A DNA stretch of 31,783 bases from CAZBLK01 sp964492715 (GCA_964492715.1 CAZBLK010000028.1:1-31783); one strand, 5' to 3'. Numbered from the stretch's first letter, positions 1 through 8,260 are shown. The notes: generated by a model from the letters alone, not told the origin. Made by a program: numbers and translations.

Positions 1-25
1 ATTAGGCTCGTTTTTCTTGTTTTTA

Positions 26-57
26 GGGGCTGGTGTTTTGCAACAGCCCCTTTTTTT
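26..57 (+). terminator. Intrinsic terminator of an upstream gene outside the window
   Basis: A 7-bp GC-rich stem (GGGGCTG at 26-32, CAGCCCC at 44-50) encloses an 11-nt loop and is followed by seven T residues at 51-57. The orientation fits a plus-strand gene ending left of the window. Confidence 0.85.
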
Positions 58-111
58 AAATATATTATGGGAAGCTTAATTAAAATACCTCACTACACTA
101 CAAATTTGAAA

Positions 112-876
112 TTATAAGTAATTATAAAAATCAATATTATCCCAATCAATTTCAAGCGCACGAACATTTTTTCCGTCTGTAAGTTCTTTTTCTACTTGTT
201 TTACAAACCCTTTTGTTATCATGTCAGACAAAATGCTGTTTAGTTCATCGTGGTTAAAAAGGGGGTTTTGGCTTGCAACTACATCAATCGTTCTTTTAAA
301 TGTTGGTATTAAACCAACTTGCTCCTTCGTCCATTTCAAATTATTAATAATAGCTTTTGCAAGTATATTTGGGTTTACATCGTCTGGCGAAATTTCAACA
401 TACCAGCTTGCCGCCTCAGCAAGTTGTGCGCTTAAAGTTCCTTTAACGGCATAAATTCCAATTATTCTATCTTTAAAATTCTTTAAAAAAGAAGCAACGT
501 CTTTAAAATGAGCATCTCCTGAAAATAAAATAAATTGCTGAATTACGTCTGAATTTTCGATAAATTCTTTATAAATATAATGAAGCATTGTAAAATCTGT
601 AAAATCTTTGCCATTTGAACTTTTGGGGCAGTTTATCAAGTTGTTTGTTATGCTAGTCAATTTCCCCCTTTCTTCGTTTGGTAAATCAGAAAAGTCGCCA
701 AAAAAGAAAACATCACGAATTCGGCCCTTTTTCTTTAAGTCTGTAAACCATTCGCTTACATCTGTTTCAATTTTATGCTGGTTTTTTAAACCGTACCGCC
801 AATTATCATAATCAACAAATGTAATAGTTTGTGCGTCTGTGATAATTGCACTTTCTTTAAAACTATTATATTTCAT
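112..876 (-). CDS. NYN-domain (LabA/DUF88-like, PIN-fold) putative RNase
   Basis: A 254-aa cytosolic protein with no signal peptide or membrane segment. Residues 16-165 match the NYN pattern of the PIN-like nuclease fold. An acidic FVDYDNW motif (Asp22, Asp24, Asn25) follows the first strand, Asp94 lies in a KDFTDF motif, and Asp121 lies in FSGDAHF. Such acidic residues usually hold a metal ion for RNA cleavage. The C-terminal 80 residues look like a small winged-helix or OST-HTH-like domain, which would suit nucleic-acid binding (inference). The ATG follows a strong GGAGG with good spacing. It appears to be a single-gene unit, as the tRNA beyond its start has its own promoter. The substrate is unknown. 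Confidence is good for the fold and low for the role. Confidence 0.8.
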   Translation of the reverse strand: MKYNSFKESAIITDAQTITFVDYDNWRYGLKNQHKIETDVSEWFTDLKKKGRIRDVFFFGDFSDLPNEERGKLTSITNNLINCPKSSNGKDFTDFTMLHYIYKEFIENSDVIQQFILFSGDAHFKDVASFLKNFKDRIIGIYAVKGTLSAQLAEAASWYVEISPDDVNPNILAKAIINNLKWTKEQVGLIPTFKRTIDVVASQNPLFNHDELNSILSDMITKGFVKQVEKELTDGKNVRALEIDWDNIDFYNYL

Positions 877-1058
877 ATAAAACCTCCAAGCTATATTAAG
901 AGCTTATCTAGGCACTAAACTAGCCTTCCCATATTTTTAATTATCAAAGTGCAATTTGTATATATCTATATTATACTACAACTTTAATTTATATTACTTC
1001 ATTTATAAATATTATAACTACAACATAAACCTAAAAGAACAAAATGCTTTTTATCACG

Positions 1059-1142
1059 TGCGGGTGACAGGACTTGAACCTGCATGTTCATACGAACATA
1101 AGAACCTGAATTTTACGTGTCTGCCAATTCCACCACACCCGC
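1059..1142 (-). tRNA. tRNA-Leu, anticodon CAG
   Basis: On the minus strand the sequence forms a 7-bp acceptor stem (GCGGGTG with CACCCGC), a D arm with TGGCAGA, a long class II variable arm (TGTTC-GTAT-GAACA) and a T arm with TTCAAGT. The anticodon loop reads TTCAGGT, giving CAG with G at position 37, as is usual in leucine tRNAs. The anticodon stem (TAAAA/TCTTA) has one A-C mismatch. The discriminator base is A and no 3' CCA is encoded. The long variable arm and the sequence support Leu over Ser or Tyr. Confidence 0.92.
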
Positions 1143-1161
1143 AAAACTTTATTTTACAGGA

Positions 1162-1191
1162 ATTATATAATACTTTACGTGCTTGTGTCAA
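1162..1191 (-). promoter_or_regulatory. Sigma-A promoter of tRNA-Leu
   Basis: On the minus strand, TTGACA (1186-1191) and TATAAT (1162-1167) are both perfect consensus hexamers with an 18-bp spacer. They end 19 bp upstream of the mature tRNA 5' end. Confidence 0.85.
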
Positions 1192-1240
1192 TTGAAATTT
1201 GGCGCAAAATTTAGGTTTTACAAATTGCAAGTTTATTCAT

Positions 1241-1287
1241 AAAAGTTAAACGGAAGCATTACTCCAAAATTTCGAGTAATACTTCCG
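1241..1287 (-). terminator. Terminator of the metNIQ operon
   Basis: A 14-bp stem (1251-1264 with 1274-1287, one C-A mismatch, ends CGGAAG/CTTCCG) encloses a 9-nt loop. On the minus strand it is followed by the T-rich tract TTTAACTTTT. It lies 24 bp past the metQ stop codon. Confidence 0.75.
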
Positions 1288-1311
1288 CTATGCAAATTGC
1301 GATATTACAAT

Positions 1312-2121
1312 TTATTCAAACAATGGCACAACTGCACCTTGATAAGTTTGTTCAATAAAAGCTTTTACTTTAGCGCTCTTTACAGCTTCAACTAAAGCTT
1401 TTAAGTCTTCTCTGTTTTCATCGCCTTTTCTAACTGCAATAATGTTTGCAAAAGTTTCAGCCGAAAGAGAGTTTGAATCTTCTGCCGCCAAAGCGTCAGA
1501 AACCTTTAAACCAGCTTCAATTGCATAGTTTCCGTTTATTACAGCAATGTCAACGTCTTGAAGTGAGCGTGCAAGCTGCGCCGCTTCAATTTCCTTTATT
1601 TCAAGGTTTTTTGGGTTTTCTGTAATGTCAGCAACTGTTGCACCAAAACCAGCGTCTGGGTTAAGCTTAATTAAACCGCTAACTTCAAGAAGTATAAGAG
1701 CCCTAGCTTCGTTTGTCGAGTCGTTTGGTACAGCTACTACAGCTCCGTCTTGCAAGTCTGCCAATGTTTTTGTTTTTCCAACATAAATGCCTAATGGTTC
1801 ATAGTGAATTGAACCAATTGAAACTAAGTCAGTTTTTTGCTTTACGTTAAAATCGTCAAGGTATGGCTGGTGTTGGAAAAAGTTTGCGTCAAGCTCTTTG
1901 TTTTGAACAGCAAGGTTTGGCTGAACGTAGTCTGAATATTCCTTTATAACAAGCTCATAGCCCTTTTCTTTTAAGATGTCAGTTGCTTCACTTAAAATTT
2001 TTGCATGTGGTGTAACACTTGCACCAACAACAATTTTTTTAGGGTCTTTTGCAGACGAACAACCAGCTAAAGCAACAAGTGTGACAGCAGCAGTAATAGC
2101 CAAAGTGTAAATTCTTTTCAT
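1312..2121 (-). CDS. metQ: Methionine ABC transporter substrate-binding lipoprotein (NlpA family)
   Basis: This is the extracellular binding protein that captures methionine for the MetNI importer. Starting at the ATG at 2121, the first 21 residues form a lipoprotein signal ending in the lipobox LAGC, with Cys21 as the lipid anchor. The mature part has the NlpA/MetQ pattern: VVGASVTPHAKIL near its start, LDANFFQHQPYLDDF, VAVPNDSTNEARAL and DIAVINGNYAIEAGL. The length of about 269 aa is normal. A longer in-frame start at 2136 would be a TTG lying inside the GGAGG ribosome binding site, so it is rejected. It is the last gene of a metN-metI-metQ operon, 36 bp after metI and just before a terminator. 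D- or L-methionine is the usual ligand; related peptides remain possible. Confidence 0.93.
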   Translation of the reverse strand: MKRIYTLAITAAVTLVALAGCSSAKDPKKIVVGASVTPHAKILSEATDILKEKGYELVIKEYSDYVQPNLAVQNKELDANFFQHQPYLDDFNVKQKTDLVSIGSIHYEPLGIYVGKTKTLADLQDGAVVAVPNDSTNEARALILLEVSGLIKLNPDAGFGATVADITENPKNLEIKEIEAAQLARSLQDVDIAVINGNYAIEAGLKVSDALAAEDSNSLSAETFANIIAVRKGDENREDLKALVEAVKSAKVKAFIEQTYQGAVVPLFE

Positions 2122-2157
2122 AATAAATTCCTCCAAATTATGTAATTATTTTTTTGT

Positions 2158-2817
2158 TTACTTTCTTTTATCAACCGTTTTCACAAACTTCATGCCAACT
2201 TCCTGCACAACTTGAACAATTACAACAAGCAGTGCTACACAAATGAACATTTCAGTTTTTTGATAACGGTAATAACCATAGTTAATTGCAATTGTTCCAA
2301 GCCCACCTCCGCCGACGATGCCAGCCATTGCAGAGTAGCTTAAAATAGTAGTTACAGAAATTACTGCACCAACTAGCAAGGAAGGCTTTGCTTCAGGCAG
2401 AAGCACCTTATACACAATTTCAAAGTTTGAAGCCCCCATAGAAAACGCCGCTTCAATTACTCCTTTGTTAACTTCCTGCAACGAAGACTCTACAAGCCGT
2501 GCAATAAAAGGTGCAGCAGCTATAACAAGCGGTACAATTGTTGCAGTAGAGCCTAAAGTTGTGCCAACAATAAACCTTGTAAATGGCAAAACGGTAATTA
2601 ACAAAATTAAAAACGGAACAGAGCGGAGTATGTTTATAACAACGCCCAAAGTTTTGTTTAGTATGGGAATTGGCTTTATTCCGTCATTACCCGTTACAAC
2701 AAGTACAACACCAAGTGGCAAGCCAATTATGTAAGCAAAAAGCGTTGAAACAATTGTCATGTAAAGTGTTTCGGCTATGCCTAACAAAACCATGTCTAAG
2801 ATTGCTTTGCTAATCAT
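2158..2817 (-). CDS. metI: Methionine ABC transporter permease
   Basis: A 219-aa integral membrane protein with about five hydrophobic segments, forming the channel of the MetNIQ importer. It carries the EAA-type cytoplasmic loop that contacts MetN (EAAFSMGASNFEIVYKVLLPEAKPSL, positions about 141-166) and the MetI-typical NILRSVPFLILLI and SYSAMAGIVGGGGLG stretches. The start codon overlaps the metN stop by 8 bp (ATGATTAG), which implies translational coupling. Length and organisation are typical of the family. Confidence 0.93.
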   Translation of the reverse strand: MISKAILDMVLLGIAETLYMTIVSTLFAYIIGLPLGVVLVVTGNDGIKPIPILNKTLGVVINILRSVPFLILLITVLPFTRFIVGTTLGSTATIVPLVIAAAPFIARLVESSLQEVNKGVIEAAFSMGASNFEIVYKVLLPEAKPSLLVGAVISVTTILSYSAMAGIVGGGGLGTIAINYGYYRYQKTEMFICVALLVVIVQVVQEVGMKFVKTVDKRK

Positions 2818-3823
2818 AGGCTTTCACCTCCTCAAAGGTTAAGCCAGTATCTTTTAAGAAAGAAATAATTTTCCCACAAGCGTTTTCGTCATTAGGAAGC
2901 CCTACTACCATTTCACCAAACGTCTTCCCATCAATGTCCTTTGTGTCTGCAAACAAAATGTTTACAGGTGCGTTGCAGCTTAAAACCATGTTTGCAATTA
3001 TCGGCTTAGATGTTTTTTCACCGTTAAATACAATTCGGCAGCATCGTTCGCCGATTTTATGCGCCGATGCTTGCTTGCTTGTTGGGTAAATAAGCTTTTT
3101 GCCGGCGTCCGACTTTGGAGCAGAGAAAAACTTTACAACATCTTCACATTCCACAACTTTTGAATTGTCAAGTATGCAAACCCTGTGGCAAATACTTTCA
3201 ATAACAGCCATTTCATGCGTAATAATTATTACGGTAATGCCAAGACGTGCATTAATGTCCTTTAAAAGCATTAAAATAGACTGTGTTGTGTCGGGGTCAA
3301 GCGCACTTGTAGCCTCATCACACAAAAGTGCCTTTGGGTTTGTTGCCAAAGCCCTTGCAATTGCAACTCTTTGCTTTTGTCCGCCTGAAAGCTGCGACGG
3401 GTACGCATTTAGCTTTTGCGAAAGCCCAACTAATTCTAAAAGCTCCGAAGCTCTTTTAATACGTTCTTCCTTTTTTTCACCTTTAATTTCCATTGGAAAG
3501 CAAACATTTTCAAGCGAAGTTCTTTGTTCCATCAAATTGAACTGTTGAAAAATCATTCCAATTTTTTGCCTTTGCAAACGAAGCTCGTTGCTGCCAAGTT
3601 TACAAAGGTCTGTTTCGTCAAAAACTACTCGGCCCTCAGTAGGCTTTTCCAGCATGTTCATACACCGAACAAGCGTGCTTTTGCCTGCGCCGCTCATGCC
3701 GATTATGCCAAAAATCTCACCTTTGTAAATGTCGAGGTTGACGTTTTCGAGTGCTTTGACATTTGTACCGTTTGATACAAACTGCTTGTGTACGTTTTTT
3801 ATACTAAACAAAACGTCACCCAA
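2810..3823 (-). CDS. metN: Methionine ABC transporter ATP-binding protein
   Basis: The cytoplasmic ATPase of the methionine importer, about 337 aa. It has Walker A (GMSGAGKST), a Q-loop in IFQQFNL, the signature LSGGQKQRVAIARA, Walker B (ALLCDEATSALD) and the H-loop ITHE. The C-terminal 95 residues form the NIL/ACT-like regulatory domain through which cytoplasmic methionine inhibits transport in MetN proteins. I chose the TTG at 3823 because a strong GGAGGTGAT lies five bases upstream. An upstream in-frame TTG at 3853 has no ribosome binding site and would translate through the RBS. It is the first structural gene of metNIQ, and its leader carries a small ORF (4027-4089). Confidence 0.93.
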   Translation of the reverse strand: MGDVLFSIKNVHKQFVSNGTNVKALENVNLDIYKGEIFGIIGMSGAGKSTLVRCMNMLEKPTEGRVVFDETDLCKLGSNELRLQRQKIGMIFQQFNLMEQRTSLENVCFPMEIKGEKKEERIKRASELLELVGLSQKLNAYPSQLSGGQKQRVAIARALATNPKALLCDEATSALDPDTTQSILMLLKDINARLGITVIIITHEMAVIESICHRVCILDNSKVVECEDVVKFFSAPKSDAGKKLIYPTSKQASAHKIGERCCRIVFNGEKTSKPIIANMVLSCNAPVNILFADTKDIDGKTFGEMVVGLPNDENACGKIISFLKDTGLTFEEVKAYD

Positions 3824-4026
3824 ATTATCACCTCCGTTTTTGTTGCACGACAAAAAAACGTGCGAAAAAACATTCCAGAAAAAACTTTGGAAAATATGAA
3901 ATTGTAAGTAAAACTTGAATGAAAGTTGAACTTAAACGTAAAAGGGTAAAAGTGTGAAAAGTAACACGAAAAGAAGCATGTAAATTGTAGTAGGTAATTT
4001 ACAGCTAAAAATCGAGTACCGTAAAA
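3824..4026 (-). promoter_or_regulatory. Long 5' leader of metNIQ with hairpins, no recognised riboswitch
   Basis: About 200 nt separate the upstream ORF from metN. I see an 8-bp hairpin (TGTAAATT/AATTTACA, 3979-3986 with 3996-4003). There is also a weak 5-bp hairpin at 3873-3892, followed on the minus strand by TGTTTTTT, that could act as a weak terminator. Finally, GCACG...CGTGC lies just before the RBS. There is no SAM-I core and no T-box core. An attenuator is possible but unproven. Confidence 0.4.
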
Positions 4027-4089
4027 TTAACGGCACATTCGTTGTAAAAGGAAGTTTTCTCTTAAAAGCCTGAAAAAGTGAATGTTCAT
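4027..4089 (-). CDS. Candidate 20-aa leader peptide upstream of metNIQ
   Basis: The promoter at 4138-4166 should start the transcript near 4131. About 40 nt later an AAGGAG precedes ATG by ten bases and opens a 20-codon frame that begins MNIHFFRLLRE and ends MCR before TAA. It contains four Arg, and a Met and a Cys immediately before the last codon. A short translated frame between a strong promoter and a distant metN resembles amino-acid-responsive leader peptides. A Met-Cys pair near the end of a peptide in front of a methionine importer is suggestive. No homologue is known to me, and chance cannot be excluded for a 20-codon frame. Confidence 0.45.
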   Translation of the reverse strand: MNIHFFRLLRENFLLQRMCR

Positions 4090-4137
4090 AGTGTAATATC
4101 TCCTTGCATCACTATATTTATGTATAGTATAGTTGAT

Positions 4138-4166
4138 ATTATACTATTTCAGTAAGGTAATGTCAA
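4138..4166 (-). promoter_or_regulatory. Perfect-consensus sigma-A promoter of metNIQ
   Basis: On the minus strand, TTGACA (4161-4166) is separated by exactly 17 bp from TATAAT (4138-4143). A start near 4131 leaves a leader of about 308 nt before metN. With so strong a promoter, control is likely to act downstream (leader) or by a repressor. The start region contains the repeated CTATACTATA and CTATATT motifs. Confidence 0.85.
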
Positions 4167-4414
4167 TAAAATAAATATTGCATAAATACACAAAAAAATT
4201 TAATGAGTAGCAAAGTGCACAGTTTAATTAAAGAAATCGGATTAAAAGGATTTATTTTAACATGTATATGAAATGAATATTTTATATAGTTCGGCATTTT
4301 AATAGAAAAACTGTTAGAATGAGAAATAAATTATAACTATTTTTGGTATAAAATTACTCTATTGGTTGTATGGGGAATACAGTTATGATACAATTAGGCA
4401 CAAGGAGGGGGATT

Positions 4415-4651
4415 ATGGGTAACGAACTTGTAAAATCAATATTACAGCAAACTGAATTGAATTTTTATAACATGGAAATAAGTATGAAAACATGTGATAG
4501 GTTAGAATTAATTCTTGGGCAGTTTAGGCATTTTATGTGCCATATAGGAATTTTAAACGGAATTACTATTGCTAACACAAATAAATATCCAGTTGTTGCT
4601 GGGTTAGATGAGTGGAAAGCAAATAAGCTTGACGGTAAATTATTTGATTGA
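4415..4651 (+). CDS. Small protein of unknown function (78 aa)
   Basis: I do not recognise this protein. It is soluble-looking, with a predicted helical N-terminal half (MGNELVKSILQQTELNFYNM) and two cysteines. It ends in an acidic and basic stretch (DEWKANKLDGKLFD). The ATG at 4415 is chosen because AAGGAGGGGG sits directly upstream; an in-frame ATG at 4370 has no comparable site. It stands alone between the divergent met promoter and the leuS leader. The strong RBS argues that it is a real gene. Confidence 0.6.
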   Translation: MGNELVKSILQQTELNFYNMEISMKTCDRLELILGQFRHFMCHIGILNGITIANTNKYPVVAGLDEWKANKLDGKLFD

Positions 4652-4677
4652 CTACTCGGCTTTCTTTTTGATATACT
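4648..4677 (+). promoter_or_regulatory. Probable promoter of the leuS T-box transcript
   Basis: TTGACT (4648-4653) and TATACT (4672-4677) have an 18-bp spacer. The -35 overlaps the stop codon of the small upstream gene. A start near 4684 leaves about 100 nt before T-box stem I, so a closer unrecognised promoter is possible. Confidence 0.55.
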
Positions 4678-4789
4678 AAATCAATTCTAGAAAATAACGA
4701 TAGTAGCCAAGTATTTCTCACAAACACTACAACGTGAAAATATGCTGAAGCTTATAGCGATTATTTTCGGAATTGCTGTAATAAAAATA

Positions 4790-5086
4790 CTGTGACGGAG
4801 AAAGTAAGTAAAGACCGAACGATACAGAGAATGGGCGTTGCTGAGAGCCCAATACAAGTAGGTCCTTGCCGAAACTCACTCCCGAGTTGCATATCGAACG
4901 GAGTTAATTCCAAGTAGGTTATGACGGATTTCTAACCGTAAAAATGGAACGCATATGTTGGTATGTTGTAAATGGGTGGTATAGCGAAAGTGTCAGCTTT
5001 CGTCCCAATATGCGAATAAGCAGTCAAAAGATTGCAAACCGTGGCAAAAATCACGGTACAATTCGTATGCGGGCGAAAGTTTTTTT
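4790..5086 (+). promoter_or_regulatory. T-box leader (leucine) controlling leuS
   Basis: A tRNA-sensing leader. Stem I starts with GGAG (4797-4800), which pairs with CTCC (4879-4882), and carries the AAAGTAAGTA and AGAGAATGGGC...GCTGAGAGCCC elements typical of T-boxes. The specifier is most likely CTC (Leu) at 4875-4877, preceded by GAAA and followed by A. The antiterminator core is TGGGTGGTATAGCG (4973-4986) with CGTCCCA at 5001-5007. Its TGGT bulge would pair with the ACCA end of tRNA-Leu, matching the discriminator A seen in the tRNA at 1059. The competing terminator pairs CTTTCG-T-CCC (4997-5006) with GGGCGAAAG (5071-5079), followed by seven Ts. A small ACCGTG/CACGGT hairpin sits inside its loop. 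Uncharged tRNA-Leu should favour read-through into leuS. Confidence 0.9.
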
Positions 5087-5194
5087 ATTTTGCCCCGTAC
5101 TTAGTATGGGAGGTGGTTAGGCTATGGTCGTAGCCGCAATGCTCAAAGGTTTTACCGTTTAAATAATTAAAAAACTTAAAAGGGGTAAAACTAA

Positions 5195-7636
5195 ATGAAA
5201 GAATTTATATATTCAAGAGATATTGACAAAAAGTGGCAGCAAAGATGGGAAGAAACTTCCTTGTACAAGTTTGACGAGTCTAAAATTTCGCAAAAATATT
5301 ATCTGCTTGAAATGTTTTCATACCCGTCTGGCAAAAACCTGCACACTGGACATTGGTGGAACTATGGTTTGTCCGACAGCTTTGGACGGTTAAAACGTAT
5401 GCAAGGGTATAATGTATTTCACCCACCAGGGTTTGATGCTTTTGGTTTGCCTGCTGAAAATTATGCCATTAAAACAGGCACGCACCCACACGACTCTACA
5501 AAAAACAACATTGCCACAATGGAAAAGCAGTTTCGTGAAATGGGAACAACTTACGACTGGAATTATGAAGTTATCACTTGTTTTGAAGACTATTATAAGT
5601 GGACGCAATGGCTTTTTTTAAAGCTCTTTAGAAAAGGGCTTGCTTACCGCAAGGAAGCCCCAGTAAATTGGTGTCCGTCTTGTATGACAGTGCTTGCAAA
5701 CGAACAGGCGGCAGGGGGAATTTGCGAACGTTGTGACAGCGAAGTTGTTCGCCGTGATATGACCCAGTGGTTTTTCAAAATAACCGATTATGCGGAAGAA
5801 TTGCTTGTTAGCTTAGATAACTTGGATTGGCCGAACAAAACCAAAACTATTCAGCGAAACTGGATTGGCAAGAGCTTTGGCACTGAAATTAATTTCAAGT
5901 CAGGCGAAGAAAGCATTACGGTTTTCACAACAAGAGCAGATACGCTTATGGGAGCGACCTACGTTGTTTTAGCGCCAGAGCACCAGTTGGTAGACAAGAT
6001 TACTACACAAGAGCAAGCAGACGCTGTAAATTCTTACCGTGACTTTGCCGCAAAGCAATCAGAAATTGACCGTATGTCAACTGTGAAAGAAAAGACAGGC
6101 GTTTTTACAGGTGCATATGCCAAGCACCCAATTACTGGCGAGCAAATTCCAATTTGGATAGCAGACTATGTGTTGTTCGGTTATGGAACTGGCGCAGTTA
6201 TGGCTGTTCCAGCACACGATGAAAGGGATTTTGAATTTGCCAAAAAATACAGCTTGCCAATTGTTCGTGTAGTGAAAGATAACAATAATTCACCGTTGCC
6301 GTTTTGTGACGATGGCGTTTTAATCGACAGCGGAAAATACAGCAGCTTATCGTCGGAACAAGCAAGAGAAAAAATTACTGCTGATTTGAAAGCACTTGGA
6401 AATGGAAAGCAGACAGTTAAGTATCGTTTGCGTGACTGGCTAGTTTCACGCCAGCGGTATTGGGGTACGCCAATTCCGATAATTCATTGTGATACGTGCG
6501 GTGCTGTTCCTGTTCCAGAAAAAGATTTGCCAGTTAGACTGCCGCACAACGTGGAGTTTAAACCAAACGGAGCTTCTCCGCTTTCTACCTGTGATGATTT
6601 TGTGAACACTGCTTGCCCTAATTGCGGTAAGCCTGCAAAGCGTGACACCGACACTTTAGACACCTTTGTTTGCTCATCATGGTATTTTCTTCGGTTTTAT
6701 GACAGCAAAAACCCTGACGTGCCGTTTGATACTGCACGGTTAGAGCAAGTTATGCCAGTAGACAAATACGTCGGAGGCATTGAACATGCAGCTATGCACC
6801 TTTTGTATGCACGGTTTATTACAAAGGCATTGAGGGACATGGGGTATTTGAATTTTGATGAGCCTTTTCCTTCATTGTTTCATCAAGGGATTATTCTGGG
6901 CAATGACGGCAAGAAAATGAGTAAGCGCAGCGGTGCAGTATCACCAGATGTTTTAGTTGCTGAGTACGGCTCTGATGTTTTCCGTATGTTCCTTGGCTTT
7001 GGGTTTTCGTATGTTGATGGAGGTATGTGGGACGACAACGGTATAAAGGCGATTGCTCGGTTTGCATTGAGGGTTGGGCGGTTGATTGAAAATTTTACTA
7101 GCTTCAAGTCCACACAAAGAAAAGCTGATCTTATAGCCAACTTTATAGATGATGAACAATTGGAATACATCAGAAACCACACCATTAAGCAGGTAGAAGC
7201 AGAGCTTGAAGTGTTTAGCTTTAACACAGCGATTGCACGTATTATGGAGTTTGTTAACGCTTTGTACGCTTATCAAAAAAGAAATGACCGTAATGTTACG
7301 TATGAAGCTTCTCTTATAAAGGATTTAATTTTGTTATTAGCTCCACTTGCGCCACATATGACAGAAGAATTATGGGAGTATATCGGTGAATCATATTCGG
7401 TTCATAACCAACGTTTTCCGTCTTATGATGAATTAAAGCTAGTTCGTAGCACAATGGAAATTGCTGTTCAAGTAAACGGAAATTTGAAAGATGTCATATC
7501 GGTCGACAGCAGTGCAGGTGAGGAAAGTATTAAACAAGCCGCTATGGAGAGTTCAAAAATACAGTCTGTTGTTGGTGATAAGGCTGTCAAAAAGGCAATT
7601 TATATTAAGGGGCGGCTTGTGAATATCGTTTATTAA
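5195..7636 (+). CDS. leuS: Leucyl-tRNA synthetase
   Basis: Charges tRNA-Leu with leucine in the cytoplasm. The protein is 813 aa, normal for a bacterial class Ia LeuRS. The HIGH signature is HTGH (50-53) after YPSG, and KMSKR is at 574-578. A zinc-knuckle-like CPSC...CERC pair lies around 165-180. The CP1 editing domain spans about 225-420, with the TTRADTLMGATYVV motif and the AVPAHDERDFEFA motif. A second CxxC pair (CDTCG, then CPNCG) occurs near 430-480. The C-terminal part has an anticodon-binding helical domain (AHP-type APLAPHMTEELWE) and a small terminal domain. The sequence after HTGH (WWNYGLSDSFGRLKRM) is the clostridial variant rather than the more common PLGYTATD type. The RBS (AAGGGG) and ATG are clear. 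Expression is controlled by the upstream T-box. Confidence 0.96.
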   Translation: MKEFIYSRDIDKKWQQRWEETSLYKFDESKISQKYYLLEMFSYPSGKNLHTGHWWNYGLSDSFGRLKRMQGYNVFHPPGFDAFGLPAENYAIKTGTHPHDSTKNNIATMEKQFREMGTTYDWNYEVITCFEDYYKWTQWLFLKLFRKGLAYRKEAPVNWCPSCMTVLANEQAAGGICERCDSEVVRRDMTQWFFKITDYAEELLVSLDNLDWPNKTKTIQRNWIGKSFGTEINFKSGEESITVFTTRADTLMGATYVVLAPEHQLVDKITTQEQADAVNSYRDFAAKQSEIDRMSTVKEKTGVFTGAYAKHPITGEQIPIWIADYVLFGYGTGAVMAVPAHDERDFEFAKKYSLPIVRVVKDNNNSPLPFCDDGVLIDSGKYSSLSSEQAREKITADLKALGNGKQTVKYRLRDWLVSRQRYWGTPIPIIHCDTCGAVPVPEKDLPVRLPHNVEFKPNGASPLSTCDDFVNTACPNCGKPAKRDTDTLDTFVCSSWYFLRFYDSKNPDVPFDTARLEQVMPVDKYVGGIEHAAMHLLYARFITKALRDMGYLNFDEPFPSLFHQGIILGNDGKKMSKRSGAVSPDVLVAEYGSDVFRMFLGFGFSYVDGGMWDDNGIKAIARFALRVGRLIENFTSFKSTQRKADLIANFIDDEQLEYIRNHTIKQVEAELEVFSFNTAIARIMEFVNALYAYQKRNDRNVTYEASLIKDLILLLAPLAPHMTEELWEYIGESYSVHNQRFPSYDELKLVRSTMEIAVQVNGNLKDVISVDSSAGEESIKQAAMESSKIQSVVGDKAVKKAIYIKGRLVNIVY

Positions 7637-7644
7637 AGTTGTAC

Positions 7645-7720
7645 TATAGTCATATAACATTAAAACTGTCTAATAAGATAAGACGTTGTATTAGGCTGAT
7701 TTTGAAGTTATATGACTATA
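7645..7720. mobile_element. 76-bp palindromic element with TA-flanked inverted repeats (MITE-like)
   Basis: TATAGTCATATAAC (7645-7658) is repeated inverted as GTTATATGACTATA (7707-7720). The interior arms also pair imperfectly (AAAACTGTCTAATA against TATTAGGCTGATTTT). The ends can be read as TAGTCATATAAC flanked by TA on both sides, as for Tc1/mariner-IS630-type insertions. It lies 8 bp after the leuS stop, so its transcript could also serve as a terminator-like hairpin. No coding capacity is seen. Confidence 0.6.
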
Positions 7721-7721
7721 A

Positions 7722-7885
7722 GAACCTATGTTCAGTAAGCTGTTACCCATCTTTAAAGCGATTATTCCGCCATTCTTCGTTGTGGCGGCTTGACATAATT
7801 TTTCTATTATGCCTTCGCCACCACGCCTAGAATGGCGAAAAATTGCTGTTTTAAATCTGTGCAACACATTACTGAACATAGGTTC
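7722..7885. mobile_element. 164-bp MITE-like element with 17-bp terminal inverted repeats and TAA duplication
   Basis: GAACCTATGTTCAGTAA (7722-7738) is exactly inverted at 7869-7885. Both ends are flanked by TAA (7719-7721 and 7886-7888), which fits a 3-bp TNA target duplication. A GAxCC...GTTCA end and TNA duplication resemble the IS5/IS427 group (established pattern, by memory). The interior is imperfectly palindromic (CCGCCATTC...GAATGGCG), so the whole element can fold. The two short open frames inside it have no RBS and are not called. It abuts the previous element directly. Confidence 0.7.
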
Positions 7886-7888
7886 TAA

Positions 7889-8240
7889 AGGATTTTACGC
7901 TACTTTTTCTCGAAAGCAAGCCGACACTTCTTGCCTGATTTCAAGGTGTACAATTGAAAGCTGTTATTCTAAGTGAAGTTAATTCCAATTTTTTCATACC
8001 AGATTTTCCAATACCTCCTACAAATTTCGTCATTGCACCTCATAGCCTAAACGTTGGGGTGTTAAGTAAACCTTAACTTGGTTGAACGGTTCCAGTCGCA
8101 TTTCCAAAGTCTAAGATATTACAAAAATTAGCAAAAATTTGACTATCATTCCCATATATCAACATTTTTACAACGTTAAATACAGGATATAATAATATCA
8201 GTTACATTCTCTTAATTAATTTACAGGAACTTTTTTACGC
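7889..8240. other. Gene-free stretch between the MITE-like elements and the TetR remnant
   Basis: About 350 bp without a convincing gene. On the minus strand a GGAGGTATTGG near 8000-8020 follows an ATG, but the frames around it are short and broken. I see no promoter, terminator or RNA that I can support. Confidence 0.4.
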
Positions 8241-8260
8241 TTAATAATAAAATAAAATAA

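Noticed and set aside
3824..4140. SAM riboswitch or methionine T-box before metN
   Set aside because: No SAM-I core (GAAACC/GGCAACC-type) and no TGGxACCGCG-type T-box core on the minus strand.
7639..7879. Short open frames on both strands after leuS
   Set aside because: They lie within two inverted-repeat elements, lack ribosome binding sites and show no protein-like pattern.
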